Source: Paenibacillus donghaensis (GTDB lineage Bacteria; Bacillota; Bacilli; Paenibacillales; Paenibacillaceae). From it: a DNA stretch of 64,000 bases. The position numbers and the translations under genes were made by a program. This document shows, in pieces, positions 51,990 through 61,003 of this stretch (the stretch's first letter is position 1; each line of letters begins with the position of its first letter). The stretch spans positions 930,001 through 994,000 of the forward strand of contig NZ_CP021780.1 in NCBI RefSeq assembly GCF_002192415.1, written 5' to 3'. Under the pieces are notes generated by a model. It ran no database searches, was not told the origin of the DNA, and worked only from the letters and a program-made list of their open reading frames with translations.

Positions 51990-52083
51990 GAATTTATATG
52001 TTCCACGCTATAAATTATCCTTCATTTCTCGCTGAAACGCCCCGTCCTTTAAAGGACGGCGTAGCCGTTTCTACTTGTCGTCC
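51984..52083 (+). repeat. ~100-bp dispersed repeat, copy A
   Basis: Begins AATATAAGAATTTATATGTT and ends with the REP-like hairpin (CCGTCCTTTAAAGGACGGC, then GCCGTTTCTACTTG). Resembles 57172-57270 over the whole length, roughly three quarters identical. Confidence 0.75.
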
Positions 52084-52091
52084 TTTAGGGT

Positions 52092-53027
52092 TCATAGCCA
52101 TTCCTTCTTGCGGAAGACGTAGAGCATTACACAACCTAGTGTAACCATGGCACCAATTACGCCATAATAGCCGTATTTCGTATGAATCTCGGGAATATTC
52201 TCGAAGTTCATCCCATAAATACCGGTGATGACCGTCAGTGGCATGAATATAGTGGTAATCGCCGTAAACACCCTCATAATTTCGTTGGCACGGTTGGCGA
52301 TACTCGATTGATAGGCTTCACGCAAGTTGCCCATCAGATCGCGGTACGTCTCGAAGGTTTCTGAGATTTTGACTGCATTTTCGTAGATATCGCTGAAATA
52401 TTTCTGCAGCTGGTCGTCGATGAGGCGGAGGTCTTTTTTGTTCAGCGTGTTGATAACCTCTTTCTGCGGACCCAGCATCTTCTTCAGCCAGAGAATCTCA
52501 CTGCGCAGACCGATAATCTCGCTGAGATGCGATTTCTTGGTGTGCATCAGAATGTCCTCTTCGAGCTTCTCAATCCGCGCTTCAATCCGGTCGCCGACGG
52601 AGAAATAATTATCGACCACAAGGTCAATCAGCAGATACAGGAACATGTCCGGCTCACTGACCTCCTGCTCCCAGAGCATCGGCTTCAGCACACGCAGCTC
52701 ATTGATCTTCTGTTTCGTTACTGTAATAATATAATGTCTTCCCAGGAAGACGTTAAGCGCCCGCAGGAAAATCTCCTCATCATCAAAACGGATGCTGTTC
52801 ACTACTATAAAATAATGGCTTTCATAAATTTCGATCTTCGGACGCTGATCTTCTTCGCTGAGGCAATCCTCTACGGCCAGATCATGCAGGTTAAACAGGG
52901 GCTGGAGCAGCTCCAGATCCTCCACATCCGCATCAATCCAATAGAACCCCTCCGCTGGAGGTGCAAGTGTTTCTTTAATATCGTCCATCGTTGTAAAAAC
53001 CCCTGAATTTACCAGCCGGATTTTCAT
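52092..53027 (-). CDS. corA: CorA-type magnesium/cobalt channel
   Basis: A 311-residue pentameric divalent-metal channel. A long cytoplasmic N-terminal part has YWIDADVEDLELLQPLF and FSVGDRIEARIEKLEEDIL, and two C-terminal membrane segments flank the YGMNFENIPE selectivity motif. The C-terminus FRKKEWL is basic as in the family. ATG 53027 is preferred, with AAGGAG eight bases before it; a GTG nine bases upstream overlaps that site. With no other Mg gene nearby it is probably the general Mg2+ channel; cobalt use is possible but speculative. Confidence 0.95.
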   Translation of the reverse strand: MKIRLVNSGVFTTMDDIKETLAPPAEGFYWIDADVEDLELLQPLFNLHDLAVEDCLSEEDQRPKIEIYESHYFIVVNSIRFDDEEIFLRALNVFLGRHYIITVTKQKINELRVLKPMLWEQEVSEPDMFLYLLIDLVVDNYFSVGDRIEARIEKLEEDILMHTKKSHLSEIIGLRSEILWLKKMLGPQKEVINTLNKKDLRLIDDQLQKYFSDIYENAVKISETFETYRDLMGNLREAYQSSIANRANEIMRVFTAITTIFMPLTVITGIYGMNFENIPEIHTKYGYYGVIGAMVTLGCVMLYVFRKKEWL

Positions 53028-53283
53028 CTGATTCACTCCTTCTGTCCCTGGTTATCCACCAGAGATGCTAATTAAAGCACAGAGAAATCATCAGCTTGGC
53101 CGGGGCTGCTATCCGAACCTAATGGTCACATATCCGTTCGAGGGCATGAAGAAGTGATGCTCCCGCCGCCGGCAAGCTGATGATTATCCTGTGTGGTTGT
53201 TCATTTGGTACGCCTATATGCGAGCTCGGGTCGCCTTCCATTCTTCTACTCACCTCGTCTTTTCATCTAAGTCTGGAAACACT
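53028..53283 (-). promoter_or_regulatory. Long structured leader of corA
   Basis: About 255 nt of untranslated leader. Arms AATCATCAGCTTGGCCGG (53086-53103) and CCGGCAAGCTGATGATT (53169-53185) pair almost fully. The 5' part has GACGAGGTGAGTAGAAG, which recalls the opening AGGTGAG of the Mg2+ M-box, but the conserved M-box core is not convincing. I see structure, not a named riboswitch. Confidence 0.45.
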
Positions 53284-53289
53284 TGTCTA

Positions 53290-53318
53290 GTATAACGCCC
53301 GGGTATGGCTCTTTCAAG
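53290..53318 (-). promoter_or_regulatory. Promoter of corA
   Basis: On the minus strand TTGAAA (53318-53313), 17-bp spacer, TATACT (53295-53290). Confidence 0.65.
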
Positions 53319-53423
53319 AAGAATTCTTGCCATTTTCAAGCCCCCTGAGCATTGTATGGACTTGACGAAAAGGAGGTTCATGATTTAAAGTGGATTTTAA
53401 TATAATAATTGAATACAGCTAAA

Positions 53424-53557
53424 TCTTATCAAGAGCAGGTGGAGGGACTAGCCCGATGAAACCCGGCAACCGGCGTGTAAACGCACGGTGCTAATTCTTG
53501 CGGAAGCTTGGCTGGCGGTTAACCGTCAGTGTAAAGCGGTCTGGCAGATGAGAGAGG
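53424..53557 (+). ncRNA. SAM-I (S-box) riboswitch
   Basis: Core TTATCAAGAGCAGGTGGAGG, GACTAGCCCGATGAAACCCG, GCAACCGGCG, GGTGCTAATTC, and the GGCAGATGAGAGAGG end are all present. It is the S-adenosylmethionine switch of methionine genes, here in front of metA. A TATAAT at 53401-53406 may be its -10. Confidence 0.95.
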
Positions 53558-53578
53558 GCGCATATGTTGTGTAGATAT

Positions 53579-53613
53579 GACCTTTCTCGTTCCGGGAGAG
53601 GTCTTTTTTTGTT
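53579..53613 (+). terminator. SAM riboswitch terminator
   Basis: GACCTTTCTC pairs with GGGAGAGGTC, then seven T; formed when SAM is bound. Lies 32 bases before metA. Confidence 0.85.
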
Positions 53614-53644
53614 GTATATCAACCCCATGAAGGAGTGAGCGTAA

Positions 53645-54562
53645 ATGCCGATTAAGATTCCTGACAGTTTGCCCGCCAAAGAGATATTATCGGGTGAGAA
53701 TATTTTTGTAATGGACGAGAGTCTGGCCTATCACCAGGATATCCGTCCGCTGCGGATTGCCATTCTCAATCTGATGCCTACCAAGGAGACAACCGAAACC
53801 CAGCTGCTGCGTCTGATCGGGAACTCCCCGCTTCAGGTAGATGTGATTCTGCTGCATCCAAGCTCCCACACATCGAAGAACACCTCAGCCGAGCATCTAA
53901 AGAGCTTTTACAAAACCTTCGACGAGATCAGCCACCGCCGCCTGGACGGTCTGATTGTGACCGGTGCCCCGGTCGAGCAGCTGGAATTCGAAGACGTGAA
54001 TTACTGGGAAGAGCTGAAAGAGATTTTTGAATGGAGCAAGCAGAATGTGACCTCGACGATGCATATCTGTTGGGCGGCACAGGCAGGCTTGTATTACCAC
54101 TTCGGGGTGCAAAAAGAAATTCTGCCCGAAAAATGCTTCGGCGTCTTCCCGCATACGCTCAGCCAAAGCAACTTCAAGCTGCTGCGCGGCTTCGACGAGG
54201 TATTCCATGTACCTCATTCGCGTCATACGGATGTTTCCCGTGCTGATATCGAAGCCAATCCGGAGCTGCAGATTCTGGCTGAATCGGAAGAAGCCGGTAT
54301 ATATCTGGTGTCCACGCTGGACGGCAAGCAGATCTTCGTCACCGGACATTCTGAATACGATCCGAACTCCCTTAAATGGGAATACGACCGGGATATCGCC
54401 AAGGGCATGGATATTGAGCTGCCGAAGCATTATTATCCCAAGGATGACCCGACCCGGACACCGCCTGCTGTATGGCGGGCCCATGCCAACTTATTATTCT
54501 CTAACTGGTTGAATTACTATGTATACCAAGAGACTCCTTACGATATCGGTCCAATTATTTAA
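53645..54562 (+). CDS. metA: Homoserine O-acetyltransferase MetA
   Basis: A 305-residue enzyme for the first dedicated step of methionine synthesis. The catalytic Cys142 is in HICWAAQAG, the His in HSRHTD and HSEYD, and [19 protein letters not shown] has Glu111; that residue marks acetyl-CoA use, while Gly marks succinyl-CoA (known for MetA enzymes). So acetylation of homoserine is expected. ATG 53645 follows AAGGAGTGAGC. First gene behind the SAM riboswitch, with metI following. Confidence 0.95.
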   Translation: MPIKIPDSLPAKEILSGENIFVMDESLAYHQDIRPLRIAILNLMPTKETTETQLLRLIGNSPLQVDVILLHPSSHTSKNTSAEHLKSFYKTFDEISHRRLDGLIVTGAPVEQLEFEDVNYWEELKEIFEWSKQNVTSTMHICWAAQAGLYYHFGVQKEILPEKCFGVFPHTLSQSNFKLLRGFDEVFHVPHSRHTDVSRADIEANPELQILAESEEAGIYLVSTLDGKQIFVTGHSEYDPNSLKWEYDRDIAKGMDIELPKHYYPKDDPTRTPPAVWRAHANLLFSNWLNYYVYQETPYDIGPII

Positions 54563-54612
54563 TATAATGAAAAGAAGCAAACACTCGACATCACTTTTAG
54601 GAGGTTTATGGA

Positions 54613-55782
54613 ATGGATGAGAAACTGAGGATTGAAAGCAGGCTGGCACAAATTGGCTCACAGGAGGACCCTGCAACGGGGGCGGTGAATTTTCCGATTT
54701 ATCAGTCAACGGCATTCAGACACCCGCGGCTGGGACAAAGCACAGGGTTCGACTACATCCGTACCAAGAACCCGACCCGTTCTGTGCTGGAAACTGTCGC
54801 AGCTGAGCTGGAATCCGGCGATGCCGGATTTGCCTGCAGCTCCGGCATGGCTGCGCTGCAGACCGTCTTTGCCTTGTTTGGACAAGGTGACCATCTGGTG
54901 GTCTCACTTGATTTGTACGGCGGAACCTATCGTCTGCTGGAGCGGATTCTCTCCCGCTTCGGCATCAGCGCCTCCTATGTGGATACCAATGACCTTGAAG
55001 CGCTGGAAGCGGCGCGGACGCCGGGTACCAAGGCGGTATTCGTCGAGACTCCGACCAATCCGCTGATGATGATTACTGATATACGGGCGGTGTGTAGCTG
55101 GGCCAAGGAGCATAATCTGCTGACGATTGTTGACAATACCCTGCTTACCCCGTTCTTCCAGCGGCCGCTGGAGCTGGGTGCGGACATTGTGGTACATAGT
55201 GCGACCAAATATTTGGGCGGACACAACGATGTGCTGGCCGGACTGATTATGACCAAAGGCAGTGAGCTGTCTGCCGAGATGGCCGTGCTGCACAACTCGA
55301 TCGGGGCGGTGCTTGGCCCAAGCGACAGCTACCAGCTGATGAGAGGGATGAAGACGCTGGCGCTGCGCATGGAGCGGCATGAGAGCAACGCACTTGCCCT
55401 GGCCCGCTTTCTGCAGGATCATCCGGCGATTGCCGAGGTGTTCCATCCGGGCCTGCCCGAGCATCCCGGGTTCGAGATTCAGAACAGCCAGTCCTCCGGC
55501 AACACGGGGATTTTCTCCTTCAAGGTCAAAGACGCCGCCTATATTGAGCCTGTGCTCCGCCATATCCGGCTGATTGCTTTTGCCGAGAGCCTGGGCGGCG
55601 TGGAGTCGCTGATGACTTACCCGGCTGTGCAGACACACGCCGATATCCCGGTTGAGATCCGCGATGCTGTAGGCGTGGATGACCGTCTGCTGCGTTTCTC
55701 CGTCGGTATCGAGCATGCCGAGGATCTGATTAACGATCTCGGCAATGCGCTGGAAGCGGCACGGGCTGAGCTGGAGAAATAA
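54613..55782 (+). CDS. metI: Cystathionine gamma-synthase / O-acetylhomoserine lyase MetI
   Basis: A 389-residue PLP-dependent enzyme of the Cys/Met metabolism family that joins acetylhomoserine with cysteine (or sulfide). Markers are the PLP lysine in VVHSATKYLGGHNDVLAG, SGMAALQTVFALF, DLYGGTYRL and VDNTLLTPFFQRPL. Closest in outline to Bacillus MetI. AGGAGG precedes ATG 54613 at eight bases. It is 50 bases after metA and shares its SAM riboswitch; a terminator follows. Confidence 0.92.
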   Translation: MDEKLRIESRLAQIGSQEDPATGAVNFPIYQSTAFRHPRLGQSTGFDYIRTKNPTRSVLETVAAELESGDAGFACSSGMAALQTVFALFGQGDHLVVSLDLYGGTYRLLERILSRFGISASYVDTNDLEALEAARTPGTKAVFVETPTNPLMMITDIRAVCSWAKEHNLLTIVDNTLLTPFFQRPLELGADIVVHSATKYLGGHNDVLAGLIMTKGSELSAEMAVLHNSIGAVLGPSDSYQLMRGMKTLALRMERHESNALALARFLQDHPAIAEVFHPGLPEHPGFEIQNSQSSGNTGIFSFKVKDAAYIEPVLRHIRLIAFAESLGGVESLMTYPAVQTHADIPVEIRDAVGVDDRLLRFSVGIEHAEDLINDLGNALEAARAELEK

Positions 55783-55817
55783 CCGCTCTGCACAGAAGTG
55801 TTTCGCAGTTCCTGAAG

Positions 55818-55848
55818 AATCCGCCAGGTCTGACCTGTGCGGATTTTT
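55818..55848 (+). terminator. Terminator after metI
   Basis: AATCCGCCAGGTC pairs with GACCTGTGCGGATT around one base (near-perfect), then TTT. Confidence 0.85.
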
Positions 55849-55939
55849 GCGGTTTATGTTACGATGAGGGAATGGAACTTTTTATACATTGGTAATTGTT
55901 TATACCTAACAGCGAGGAACCTAAAGGAGGCTGCTAACG

Positions 55940-57076
55940 ATGAGTGCGATAGATCTTATTCTGGACAAAACACTGAAAGGTGAACGTCTTCAACTGGAAG
56001 ATACGGTGCGGCTGTTTGAGAGCAATGAGATTGAGAAAATGGGGGCTGCCGCCAACAAGATTATGGAACGCTGGCATCCGGACCCGCTGGCTACGTTTGT
56101 GATCGGCCGCAATATTAATTATACGAATGTGTGCGACGTCTACTGCCGTTTCTGCGCATTCTACCGCAAACCCGGTTCAGATGAAGGGTATGTGCTGCCG
56201 GACGAGCTGATCTTCCAAAAGATCACCGAGACGATGGCAGTGAACGGCACGGAGATTCTGATGCAGGGCGGCACCAACCCGAACCTGCCATTCAGCTATT
56301 ACACCGACCTGTTGCGCGGCATCAAGCAGCGTTTCCCTGAGATTACCATGCATTCCTTCTCCCCGGCGGAGATTATGAAGATGGTGGAAGTCTCCGGCCT
56401 GCCGCTGGAGCAGGTGATGCGCGAGATTCACGCTGCAGGTCTGGATTCCCTGCCTGGCGGGGGAGCGGAGATTCTGGATGACCGCACACGCCGCAAGATC
56501 AGCCGCCTGAAGGGCTCCTGGCGCGAGTGGATGGATGTGATGCAGACGGCACACAAAATCGGCATGAACACTACAGCGACGATGGTTATCGGGCTTGGCG
56601 AGAGCATGGAGGAGCGCGCGCTGCATCTGCTGCGAGTGCGTGAAGCTCAGGATGAATGCATCGCGAATAAGTATGATTCGGAAGGCTTCCTGGCCTTCAT
56701 CTCCTGGACCTTCCAGCCGGACAATACGAATCTGAAGCTGGACCGCCAGACGCCGGAGGAATATCTGAAGACGGTGGCAATCAGCCGGCTGGTGCTGGAT
56801 AATATCAAGAACTTCCAGTCCTCCTGGGTAACCATGGGACCGGAGGTCGGCAAGCTGTCGCTGCGATATGGCTGCAATGACTTCGGCAGCACGATGATTG
56901 AAGAGAACGTGGTCTCATCCGCCGGTGCGACCCATAAGGTCAACATCGAGTCGATTACCGGGCTCATCCGTGAAGCAGGCAAAGTTCCGGCACAACGCAA
57001 CACACGTTATGACATCCTGCGGGTATTCGACGATGCGAATGAGAAGATTGACAATGATTTTGTGATGCAGAATTAG
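55940..57076 (+). CDS. mqnC: Cyclic dehypoxanthine futalosine synthase MqnC
   Basis: A 378-residue radical-SAM enzyme of the futalosine menaquinone pathway that cyclises dehypoxanthine futalosine. The cluster ligands are in CDVYCRFCAFYR (CX3CX2C), then ILMQGGTNPNLP, MHSFSPAEI, GLDSLPGGGAEIL and FISWTFQPDNT, all typical of MqnC rather than CofH or MqnE. ATG 55940 follows AAAGGAGG. Alone here; its pathway partners are elsewhere. Confidence 0.94.
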   Translation: MSAIDLILDKTLKGERLQLEDTVRLFESNEIEKMGAAANKIMERWHPDPLATFVIGRNINYTNVCDVYCRFCAFYRKPGSDEGYVLPDELIFQKITETMAVNGTEILMQGGTNPNLPFSYYTDLLRGIKQRFPEITMHSFSPAEIMKMVEVSGLPLEQVMREIHAAGLDSLPGGGAEILDDRTRRKISRLKGSWREWMDVMQTAHKIGMNTTATMVIGLGESMEERALHLLRVREAQDECIANKYDSEGFLAFISWTFQPDNTNLKLDRQTPEEYLKTVAISRLVLDNIKNFQSSWVTMGPEVGKLSLRYGCNDFGSTMIEENVVSSAGATHKVNIESITGLIREAGKVPAQRNTRYDILRVFDDANEKIDNDFVMQN

Positions 57077-57123
57077 ATGATAATTGCTCTGTCCCCTTAG
57101 GGAGGAGCGATTGGTATCTACGG

Positions 57124-57167
57124 ACAGGCAGGTTTTCTCCGCTAGGGGAATCCTGCCTGTTTTTTTT
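57124..57167 (+). terminator. Terminator after mqnC
   Basis: ACAGGCAGG (57124-57132) pairs with CCTGCCTGT (57152-57160), then eight T. Confidence 0.9.
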
Positions 57168-57171
57168 AGAA

Positions 57172-57270
57172 ATATAAGAAATTATATGTTCTACACTATT
57201 CTTTATCCTTCTATTTTTCGCAGAAACGGATGCCGCCTCTTGCAGAGGACGGCGAAGCCGTTTCTTCTTA
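57172..57270 (+). repeat. ~100-bp dispersed repeat, copy B, with REP-like hairpin
   Basis: AATATAAGAAATTATATGTT, TTTATCCTTC, and the hairpin GAAACGGATGCCGCC/GGCGAAGCCGTTTC. Second copy of 51984-52083; its hairpin half matches 40818-40862 more closely. Confidence 0.75.
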
Positions 57271-57335
57271 TATACAAATACATCCAAAAGTGATATCATA
57301 ATAATATCAAATACATATCTAGTGGAGGTAAGATT

Positions 57336-58178
57336 ATGCAGGAGAAAACACTTCATCCGGTTAGCGGTTTCTGGGTCATTGCTTTGATTGCTTTGTGTCT
57401 GGCAGGAGGGATCTATGGGCTTGTACATCTGTACGTTACGGTACCGGTAATCCTGTTTGTAGCGGCAGTGATTCTTTCGACCAGCATCACTGTGGTGCAG
57501 CCGAACAAGTCGGTGGTGGTGACATTTTTCGGACAGTACGTGGGAACGATTGCCAAGAGCGGATTGTTTGCAGTCATTCCGTTCAGCATCCGCAAGACCG
57601 TCTCGCTGCGTGTGCGCAACTTCAACAGCGTCAAGCTGAAGGTCAATGATGTCGAAGGCAATCCGATTGAAATTGCTGCGGTTATTGTTTTTAAAGTGGT
57701 CAACTCCGCCAAAGCCCTGTTTGATGTCGACAAATATATGGCTTTTGTGGAGATCCAGAGTGAGACGGCGCTGCGCCATGTGGCCAGCAAATATCCGTAT
57801 GATAACTTCAACGAATCCGGTATGTCGCTGCGGGCCAATGCGGATCAGATTGCCAAGGAGCTGGCGGTGGAGCTGCAGGACCGTCTGTCCCTGTCAGGGG
57901 TAGAGGTTATCGAGGCGAGGCTGACCCATCTGGCCTATTCCACGGAAATTGCCAGCACGATGCTGCAGCGGCAGCAGGCCTCTGCCATTCTGTCTGCGCG
58001 GCAGATTATCGTGGAGGGGGCCGTCGGGATGGTGGATATGGCGATCCGCAAGCTGAAGGCCGATGGCATTGTCGAGCTGGATGAGGAGCGCAAGGCGGCC
58101 ATGATCAACAATCTGATGGTGGCGATTGTATCTGAACGCGGAGCGAGCCCGGTGATTAACGCCGGTTCGTTGTACTAG
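57336..58178 (+). CDS. SPFH/Band-7 domain membrane protein
   Basis: A 280-residue protein with two membrane segments (about 13-32 and 34-50) and an SPFH domain ([66 protein letters not shown]) close to flotillin/HflK-like proteins. These oligomerise at the membrane and often guard membrane proteins or proteases. AGTGGAGGT precedes ATG 57336. It is followed after 11 bases by a 56-residue ribbon-helix-helix gene, so the two form a pair. Confidence 0.9.
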   Translation: MQEKTLHPVSGFWVIALIALCLAGGIYGLVHLYVTVPVILFVAAVILSTSITVVQPNKSVVVTFFGQYVGTIAKSGLFAVIPFSIRKTVSLRVRNFNSVKLKVNDVEGNPIEIAAVIVFKVVNSAKALFDVDKYMAFVEIQSETALRHVASKYPYDNFNESGMSLRANADQIAKELAVELQDRLSLSGVEVIEARLTHLAYSTEIASTMLQRQQASAILSARQIIVEGAVGMVDMAIRKLKADGIVELDEERKAAMINNLMVAIVSERGASPVINAGSLY

Positions 58179-58189
58179 GTCGGATTATC

Positions 58190-58360
58190 ATGGCGGCCAA
58201 AAAAAGCTTTCCGCTGCGCATTGATCCCGAGCTGCATGAGGCGCTGGAACGGTGGGCGGCAGAGGAATTTCGCAGCGTAAACGGACATATCGAATACCTG
58301 CTGCGTGAATCTTTGAAACGTGCAGGCCGCTTGCCGGGAAGAAAACGCCAGGAGGATTAA
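58190..58360 (+). CDS. Small Arc-type ribbon-helix-helix protein
   Basis: A 56-residue protein, [20 protein letters not shown] then [20 protein letters not shown], with the strand and two helices of Arc/MetJ-type DNA-binding proteins. The C-terminus is basic. ATG 58190, 11 bases after the SPFH gene, so co-transcribed. These small proteins accompany SPFH genes in several Bacilli; the target is unknown. Confidence 0.8.
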   Translation: MAAKKSFPLRIDPELHEALERWAAEEFRSVNGHIEYLLRESLKRAGRLPGRKRQED

Positions 58361-58394
58361 CCGCTTCAGCGCAGGATCATTAGTTGAAATCCGC

Positions 58395-58424
58395 TTGACT
58401 TGAAAGACAGCCCGGCGCTATAAT
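58395..58424 (+). promoter_or_regulatory. Promoter of thrS
   Basis: TTGACT (58395-58400), 18-bp spacer, TATAAT (58419-58424), directly before the T-box leader. Confidence 0.8.
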
Positions 58425-58439
58425 TACTCGTAATTCACG

Positions 58440-58698
58440 TTAACAGCGTCGACAAAGATATGAGTGAATCGTCAAGGACCGTCCAGAGAGAGGGAACATA
58501 GGCTGTAATTTCCTCCGGTATCCGGGATTTCATTTACCCCTTTGTAGCTGCGGTTATGAACTCCCTCTAACGAGGGACAGTAAGAACCGCCGGTTCATGG
58601 CCGTTATTCCCATGCTGACGAAGGATTCTGTACAAGAATCGAATTTGGGTGGAACCACGGGTGCAATCACTCGTCCCTTTGCGGGACGGGTGTTTTTT
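58440..58698 (+). ncRNA. T-box leader of thrS
   Basis: Stem I parts (AGAGAGAGGGAAC, GGCTG), the T-box TGGGTGGAACCACGGG (58646-58661) and the terminator CACTCGTCCC/GGGACGGGTG with T run (58669-58698). A possible Thr specifier codon ACT is at 58560-58562. Uncharged tRNA-Thr would favour the antiterminator. Confidence 0.93.
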
Positions 58699-58767
58699 GT
58701 ATGCGTGGAGATAGGCCCTCTCGCAAAAGCAGGCGGCCGGTCGGCCGAAACAATAGGCAAGAAAGTG

Positions 58768-58924
58768 GTTACTACTTAGGTCCCACCGAGGATTTAGAGC
58801 GCTGCCCTAGAGCTTTCAGAGAAAATAGATGCATTTTTGCAACTAAATCTGTGAATTCGACTAATGAGGCTAGCATGGAGCTAAGTCTTTGATGCTCTTA
58901 TCCTACGGAGGCCTAAGTAGTAAC
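58768..58924. mobile_element. MITE-like element with IS66-type ends (157 bp)
   Basis: GTTACTACTTAGG at the left and CCTAAGTAGTAAC at the right, perfect 13-bp inverted repeats. Left flank AGAAAGTG and right flank AGAAAGTT (7 of 8) mark the target duplication. It sits after the thrS T-box terminator and before the thrS ribosome site. The ends match those of the IS66-family element at 41113-42714 at 11 of the outer 13 bases or better. Confidence 0.85.
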
Positions 58925-58963
58925 AGAAAGTTAAGCTAATCACACTTACTAGGAGGAATTAAG

Positions 58964-60907
58964 ATGGCAGTAAACATCAAACTTCCGGACGGCTCGGTCC
59001 GGGAATACGCGGATGGCAGCAGCATCGAAGATGTAGCGGCATCCATCAGCAGCGGTCTGCGCAAGAACGCGGCAGCAGGCAAGCAGAACGGGATCGTAGT
59101 AGATCTGGCAACTCCGGTCGGGGAGGGTGACCTGATTGAGATCGTGACTCTGGATTCGCCGGAAGGGCTGGAGGTCATGCGCCACAGTACCGCGCATTTG
59201 ATGGCCCAGGCAGTCAGAAGATTGTTCGGAACCAAAGAAGTGAAGCTGGGGGTAGGACCGGTTATTGAAGACGGCTTCTACTATGATATGGACCTGGAGC
59301 ATCCGCTGAATCCCGAGGATCTGCTGAAGATCGAGAAGGAAATGGAGCGTATCATTAACGAGAATCTGCCGATTGTGCGCAAGGAAGTCGGCCGCAAGGA
59401 AGCGCTGGAGATCTTTGGCGAGCTGGGCGATCCTTACAAGCTGGAACTGATCGAGGCGCTTCCAGAGGAAAGCGTAATTACCATCTATGAGCAGGGCGAA
59501 TTCTTCGACCTTTGCCGCGGACCACATGTGCCGTCGACCAGCAAGATCAAGGTCTTCAAGCTGATGAGTGTAGCCGGTGCCTACTGGCGCGGCGACAGCA
59601 AGAACAAGATGCTGCAGCGGGTGTACGGTACCGCATGGGTGAAGAAGGCCCAGCTCGACGAGCATCTGCGCCTGCTGGAGGAAGCGAAGAAACGCGACCA
59701 CCGCAAGCTGGGCAAGGAGCTGGAGATGTTTACTTTTAACAATCTGGTGGGACAAGGGCTGCCGATCTGGCTGCCGAACGGCGCGAAGCTGCGCAGTATC
59801 CTGGAGCGTTATATTGTGGATATTGAAGCCAGCCTCGGCTACCAGCACGTGTACACTCCGGTCCTCGGCAACGTGGATCTGTACAAAACCTCCGGCCACT
59901 GGGAGCACTACCAGGAAGACATGTTCCCTAAGATGACTATTGATAATGAGGAATTTGTGCTGCGCCCGATGAACTGCCCGCATCACATGATGATCTATAA
60001 GAGCAGCATGCACAGCTACCGCGATCTGCCGATCCGCATTGCCGAGCTTGGCATCCAGCACCGCTACGAAATGTCCGGAGCCTTGACCGGCCTGCACCGC
60101 GTACGCTCCATGACCCTGAACGATGCGCATATCTTCTGTCGTCTGGATCAGGTCAAGAGTGAATTCAGACGTGTTATTGAACTGATCAAACGGGTGTATA
60201 GCGACTTCGGAATCAAGGATTACCGCTTCCGTCTGTCCTACCGTGATCCTGCGGATTCCGAGAAATATTTCCCGGACGACGACATGTGGAACACTGCACA
60301 AGGCCTGCTGCGTGAAATCGTTGAAGAATCGGGCATGCCGTTCTACGAAGCGGAAGGGGAAGCCGGCTTCTACGGGCCTAAGCTTGATGTTCAGATCAAG
60401 ACCGTTCTGGGTAAAGAAGAGACTCTGTCTACCGTGCAGATCGACTTCCTGCTGCCCAAACGCTTCGATCTCGAATATGTCGGCGATGACGGCCAGAAGC
60501 ACCGTCCGGTTGTACTGCACCGCGGTGTTCTGGGTACAATGGAACGGTTCGTAGCCTTCCTGCTGGAGAACTTTGCCGGCTCCCTGCCGCTGTGGCTGTC
60601 TCCGCAGCAAGTGAAGGTCATTCCGGTCTCCACTGCGTTTGATGAGTATGCCAATGAAGTCATCGACAAGCTGCGCATGGCAGGCATCCGCGCGGAAGCG
60701 GATCTGCGCAATGAGAAGCTGGGCTACAAGATCCGTGAAGCGCAGCTGGAGAAGCTGCCTTACATGTTCGTCATCGGCGAGAATGAGCAGAATGCCGGAA
60801 CCGTCTCGATCCGCAAGCGCGGAGAAGGCGATATGGGTGCGAAGCCATTGGATGAAGTGATCCAAATGCTGGCCAAGGAAATTGCCGAACGCACAATTGC
60901 TGAATAG
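58964..60907 (+). CDS. thrS: Threonine-tRNA ligase ThrS
   Basis: A 647-residue class II synthetase: TGS domain (1-62), editing/SAD domain with [11 protein letters not shown] and CRGPHVPST, the catalytic core with [12 protein letters not shown] (zinc Cys), [14 protein letters not shown] and [11 protein letters not shown], and the C-terminal anticodon domain. Full length. ATG 58964 follows AGGAGG at about eight bases. Regulated by the T-box, through a MITE in the leader. Confidence 0.98.
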   Translation: MAVNIKLPDGSVREYADGSSIEDVAASISSGLRKNAAAGKQNGIVVDLATPVGEGDLIEIVTLDSPEGLEVMRHSTAHLMAQAVRRLFGTKEVKLGVGPVIEDGFYYDMDLEHPLNPEDLLKIEKEMERIINENLPIVRKEVGRKEALEIFGELGDPYKLELIEALPEESVITIYEQGEFFDLCRGPHVPSTSKIKVFKLMSVAGAYWRGDSKNKMLQRVYGTAWVKKAQLDEHLRLLEEAKKRDHRKLGKELEMFTFNNLVGQGLPIWLPNGAKLRSILERYIVDIEASLGYQHVYTPVLGNVDLYKTSGHWEHYQEDMFPKMTIDNEEFVLRPMNCPHHMMIYKSSMHSYRDLPIRIAELGIQHRYEMSGALTGLHRVRSMTLNDAHIFCRLDQVKSEFRRVIELIKRVYSDFGIKDYRFRLSYRDPADSEKYFPDDDMWNTAQGLLREIVEESGMPFYEAEGEAGFYGPKLDVQIKTVLGKEETLSTVQIDFLLPKRFDLEYVGDDGQKHRPVVLHRGVLGTMERFVAFLLENFAGSLPLWLSPQQVKVIPVSTAFDEYANEVIDKLRMAGIRAEADLRNEKLGYKIREAQLEKLPYMFVIGENEQNAGTVSIRKRGEGDMGAKPLDEVIQMLAKEIAERTIAE

Positions 60908-61003
60908 CTGCTGAACCAATGCCGCATAAAGGTGTGCAAGTGACCTTGATGTATAAAATCTTGTCAAACGGGAAACCTTCGCTAATAGGGGGAGGTTTAT
61001 CTA

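Noticed and set aside
53028..53283. Calling the corA leader an M-box riboswitch
   Set aside because: AGGTGAG-like opening is present, but the conserved core and P1 closing are not convincing by eye; left as unassigned leader.
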